From Actinomycetota bacterium (lineage in GTDB: Bacteria; Actinomycetota; Actinomycetes; Nanopelagicales; Nanopelagicaceae), in the NCBI GenBank assembly GCA_016870795.1, contig VGAJ01000001.1, positions 116,757-180,756 on the forward strand: a stretch of 64,000 nt of DNA, read 5' to 3'. Positions within the stretch are counted from its first letter, which is position 1. Each line of letters opens with the position of its first letter. Positions 62,162-64,000 of this stretch are shown piece after piece. Both the position numbers and the translations under genes were made by a program. The notes under the pieces were generated by a model. That model did no database searches. It was not told the DNA's origin and worked only from the letters and a program-made list of their open reading frames with translations.

Positions 62162-63187
62162 TTATCCGAAGAAAACTTCTGCCTCTGCTAGAAGGGCGGG
62201 ATCTACCGTCTTTAACTTCTCGGTAGCTGAGGCAAGTGGAACTCGCTTGATCGCTGTGCCATGAAGTGCCACCATTTTGCCCCAATCGCCTTCATGAGCC
62301 GCAGTAATGGCATGTAGGCCAAAGCGGGTTGCCAGAACTCGATCAAATGCTGTCGGTGTTCCACCTCGTTGAATATGGCCAAGAATTGAGGTGCGCGCCT
62401 CTGCTCCGGTGCGCTTTTCAATCTCATTTGCTAGCCACTCACCAATTCCTGAAAGTTTGACATGGCCAAAAGCATCTTTAGTGGAATCTTTAGTAATCAA
62501 ATCTCCATCTTTTGGAAGGGCTCCCTCTGCCACTACCAAAATAGGAGCATAAGATTGTTCAAATCTAGATTTCACATATGAACAAACTTTGTCGATATCA
62601 AAGGGAACTTCAGGTATGAGAATGCATGAAGCTCCGCCGGCAAGTCCGGAATGCAGAGCAATCCAGCCCGCATGTCTTCCCATAACTTCCACAATAAGTG
62701 CGCGGTGATGTGACTCTGCAGTGGTGTGAAGACGATCAATTGCTTCAACTGCGATATTTACGGCAGTATCAAAACCAAATGTGTAATCAGTATTATTCAA
62801 ATCATTATCGATGGTCTTAGGTACTCCAATAACTTTTACACCTAAGGCATCTAATTTTGTAGCAACCCCTAAAGTATCTTCTCCGCCAATCGCAATTAGA
62901 GCATCGACATTCATCTTGGCAAGATTTTCTTTTATGCGCTCGACACCATTTTCAATCTTAAATGGATTAGTGCGAGATGACCCGAGAATTGTTCCACCTC
63001 TTGGCAGAATTCCTCGAGTTGCCGCAATATTTAGCGGCATCGTAAGTCCTTCTAGCGGACCTTTCCAACCATCGCGAAAACCGATGAACTCATAGCCATA
63101 TTCTTTTTCGCCCTTACGTACAACCGCTCTGATAACTGCATTAAGTCCGGGACAATCTCCGCCACCTGTAAGGACTCCGAAACGCAT
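62162..63187 (-). CDS. pfkA: 6-phosphofructokinase, predicted pyrophosphate-dependent
   Basis: This 341-residue phosphofructokinase converts fructose 6-phosphate to the bisphosphate. LTGGGDCPGLNAVIRA, GFRDGWKG and EVMGRHAGWIA are family features. In E. coli numbering, the residues that decide the phosphate donor read IGGEDT (Asp104, where ATP enzymes have Gly) and GVPKTIDND (Lys124, where ATP enzymes have Gly). Both are the combination seen in pyrophosphate-dependent enzymes. A ribosome-binding site CGGAG precedes the ATG. It follows glgC on the same strand. Confidence 0.9.
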   Translation of the reverse strand: MRFGVLTGGGDCPGLNAVIRAVVRKGEKEYGYEFIGFRDGWKGPLEGLTMPLNIAATRGILPRGGTILGSSRTNPFKIENGVERIKENLAKMNVDALIAIGGEDTLGVATKLDALGVKVIGVPKTIDNDLNNTDYTFGFDTAVNIAVEAIDRLHTTAESHHRALIVEVMGRHAGWIALHSGLAGGASCILIPEVPFDIDKVCSYVKSRFEQSYAPILVVAEGALPKDGDLITKDSTKDAFGHVKLSGIGEWLANEIEKRTGAEARTSILGHIQRGGTPTAFDRVLATRFGLHAITAAHEGDWGKMVALHGTAIKRVPLASATEKLKTVDPALLAEAEVFFG

Positions 63188-63272
63188 ATGAATAACTCCG
63201 ATTAGATAATGGGATTTGAATCAGCTCTGACTCAGGCGCAGATTCTAGCGCATTGCAAAATTATCAATGAAA

Positions 63273-64000
63273 TTACCGCGTAACTACTGCGCCTTTTCCA
63301 ACTACAACTATTCCAACAGGTGAAACTGTGAAGCGCTGGCGGTCTCTCTCTAAATCAAATCCAATGCTGGCCCCAGGTTCAACAATTACACTCTTATCTA
63401 AGATTGCGTTTTTAATTCGGGCTCCATCCCCTATTCGCACAGCTGGCATAAGTACTGACCTTTCAACGACAGAGTCACGGCCAGCATAAACATCATAGGA
63501 GGCAACGGTTCTACGCAATTCCCCACCAGAGATAATAGATCCCGCGCCGACAACTGAATCAAAGGCAATTCCTCGTTCCGAAAATTTTGCCGGCGGCAGC
63601 GATGGTGGATTGGTGAGAATTGGCCACTGTCGGTTGTAGAGATTAAAAATAGGTAGCGGCGAAACTAAATCCATATGTGCATCAAAATAGCTATCGATAC
63701 TTCCTACATCACGCCAATAACCTTTGTCGCGCTCAGTCTCACCTGGAACAACATTATTTGCAAAGTCATAAACCTTAGCAAGGCCCGCTCTAGTCATAGC
63801 TGGAATGATGTTCGCACCTAAGTCATGACGAGAGTCAACATCTTCCGAGTCAAGTATCAGGGCCTCTTCCATTGCGTCGCGACGGAAGATGTAATTACCC
63901 ATGGAAACCAAACATAAATCAGGATGACCTGGCATAGCTGGAGGATCTTTAGGTTTTTCATGAAACGCTTTTATTGTAATCCCATCAGTATCAAGTTCGA
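63273..64000 (-). CDS. glgC: glucose-1-phosphate adenylyltransferase, C-terminal part
   Basis: The reading frame continues beyond the right edge, so only about 242 C-terminal residues are seen. FHEKPKDPP, LVSMGNYIFRRDAMEEAL, HDLGANIIPAM, GYWRDVGSIDSYF and VVGAGSIISGGELRRTVAS match GlgC, which makes ADP-glucose for glycogen. A left-handed beta-helix of hexapeptide repeats fills the last 100 residues. The N-terminal catalytic and regulatory residues are outside the window. Confidence 0.93.
   Translation of the reverse strand, partial: ELDTDGITIKAFHEKPKDPPAMPGHPDLCLVSMGNYIFRRDAMEEALILDSEDVDSRHDLGANIIPAMTRAGLAKVYDFANNVVPGETERDKGYWRDVGSIDSYFDAHMDLVSPLPIFNLYNRQWPILTNPPSLPPAKFSERGIAFDSVVGAGSIISGGELRRTVASYDVYAGRDSVVERSVLMPAVRIGDGARIKNAILDKSVIVEPGASIGFDLERDRQRFTVSPVGIVVVGKGAVVTR

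Noticed and set aside
1..64000. tRNA, rRNA, insertion sequences, prophage or CRISPR arrays
   Set aside because: I found no tRNA-like cloverleaf ending in a TTC loop pattern, no rRNA stretches, no transposase or integrase, and no regularly spaced repeats; the gene content is core metabolism.

Overview
This window reads as a chromosome segment from a streamlined, low-GC actinobacterium, most likely a freshwater acI-type lineage (Nanopelagicales, 'Planktophila/Nanopelagicus'-like). Signs of this are an actinobacterial gene set (PriA-type HisA, SepF next to FtsZ, no ftsA in the division cluster, DUF3040, split CrtYc/CrtYd lycopene cyclase, a PASTA kinase, class II DAHP synthase) in AT-rich DNA with very short or overlapping gene junctions. 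The lineage is inferred; no rRNA is present to confirm it. There are no rRNA or tRNA genes, insertion sequences, prophage or CRISPR arrays, and no gap between genes exceeds 300 bases.

Layout. 1-5823 (minus): hisD-hisC-hisB-hisH-hisA-hisF-hisI running into trpE, which is cut by the window edge. 5873-11655 (minus): dnaE1, rluD, lspA and a DksA/TraR-type zinc-finger protein with a histone-H1-like tail. 11.7-15.1 kb (plus): ileS behind a short translational T-box. 15.1-17.1 kb (minus): kynU-kynA. 17.2-34.1 kb (minus): a complete division/cell-wall cluster, mraZ-rsmH-ftsL-ftsI-murE-murF-mraY-murD-ftsW-murG-murC-ftsQ-ftsZ-pgeF-yggS-sepF-yggT, headed by a promoter overlapped by MraZ boxes and with a structured RNA between mraZ and rsmH. 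34.3-39.4 kb (minus): DUF3040, then DUF6504-dnaE2-dinB behind a perfect LexA-type box. 39.6-43.9 kb (plus): a secreted 5'-nucleotidase, DoxX, a TauE-type permease, ArsC and YbaK.

43.9-54.3 kb: a carotenoid region in three blocks. The first holds an alpha/beta hydrolase, a CrtA-like oxygenase, CruF, a GT2 glycosyltransferase and a CrtI/CrtD-like desaturase. After a CDP-alcohol transferase and metF come crtE-crtI-crtB, then the convergent crtYc-crtYd. Together they predict a monocyclic, hydroxylated, glycosylated and possibly keto carotenoid. No rhodopsin and no carotene-cleaving dioxygenase is in the window.

54.3-64 kb: a TPP riboswitch controlling a PnuC-family (PnuT) transporter and a small P-loop kinase, then a PASTA Ser/Thr kinase, endonuclease IV, an EamA transporter, threonine aldolase, O6-alkylguanine methyltransferase, DAHP synthase, a phosphofructokinase with pyrophosphate-type residues, and partial glgC.

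Regulation. Many genes carry a TAnnnT hexamer exactly 6 to 8 bases before an ATG or GTG, which suggests frequent leaderless transcription. In two cases the stop codon of the upstream gene forms the start of the next gene's hexamer. Three RNA regulators (T-box, TPP, putative mraW RNA) and two protein operators (LexA, MraZ) can be read directly. The most testable novelty is the kinase in the TPP-controlled operon as a thiamine-trapping enzyme.
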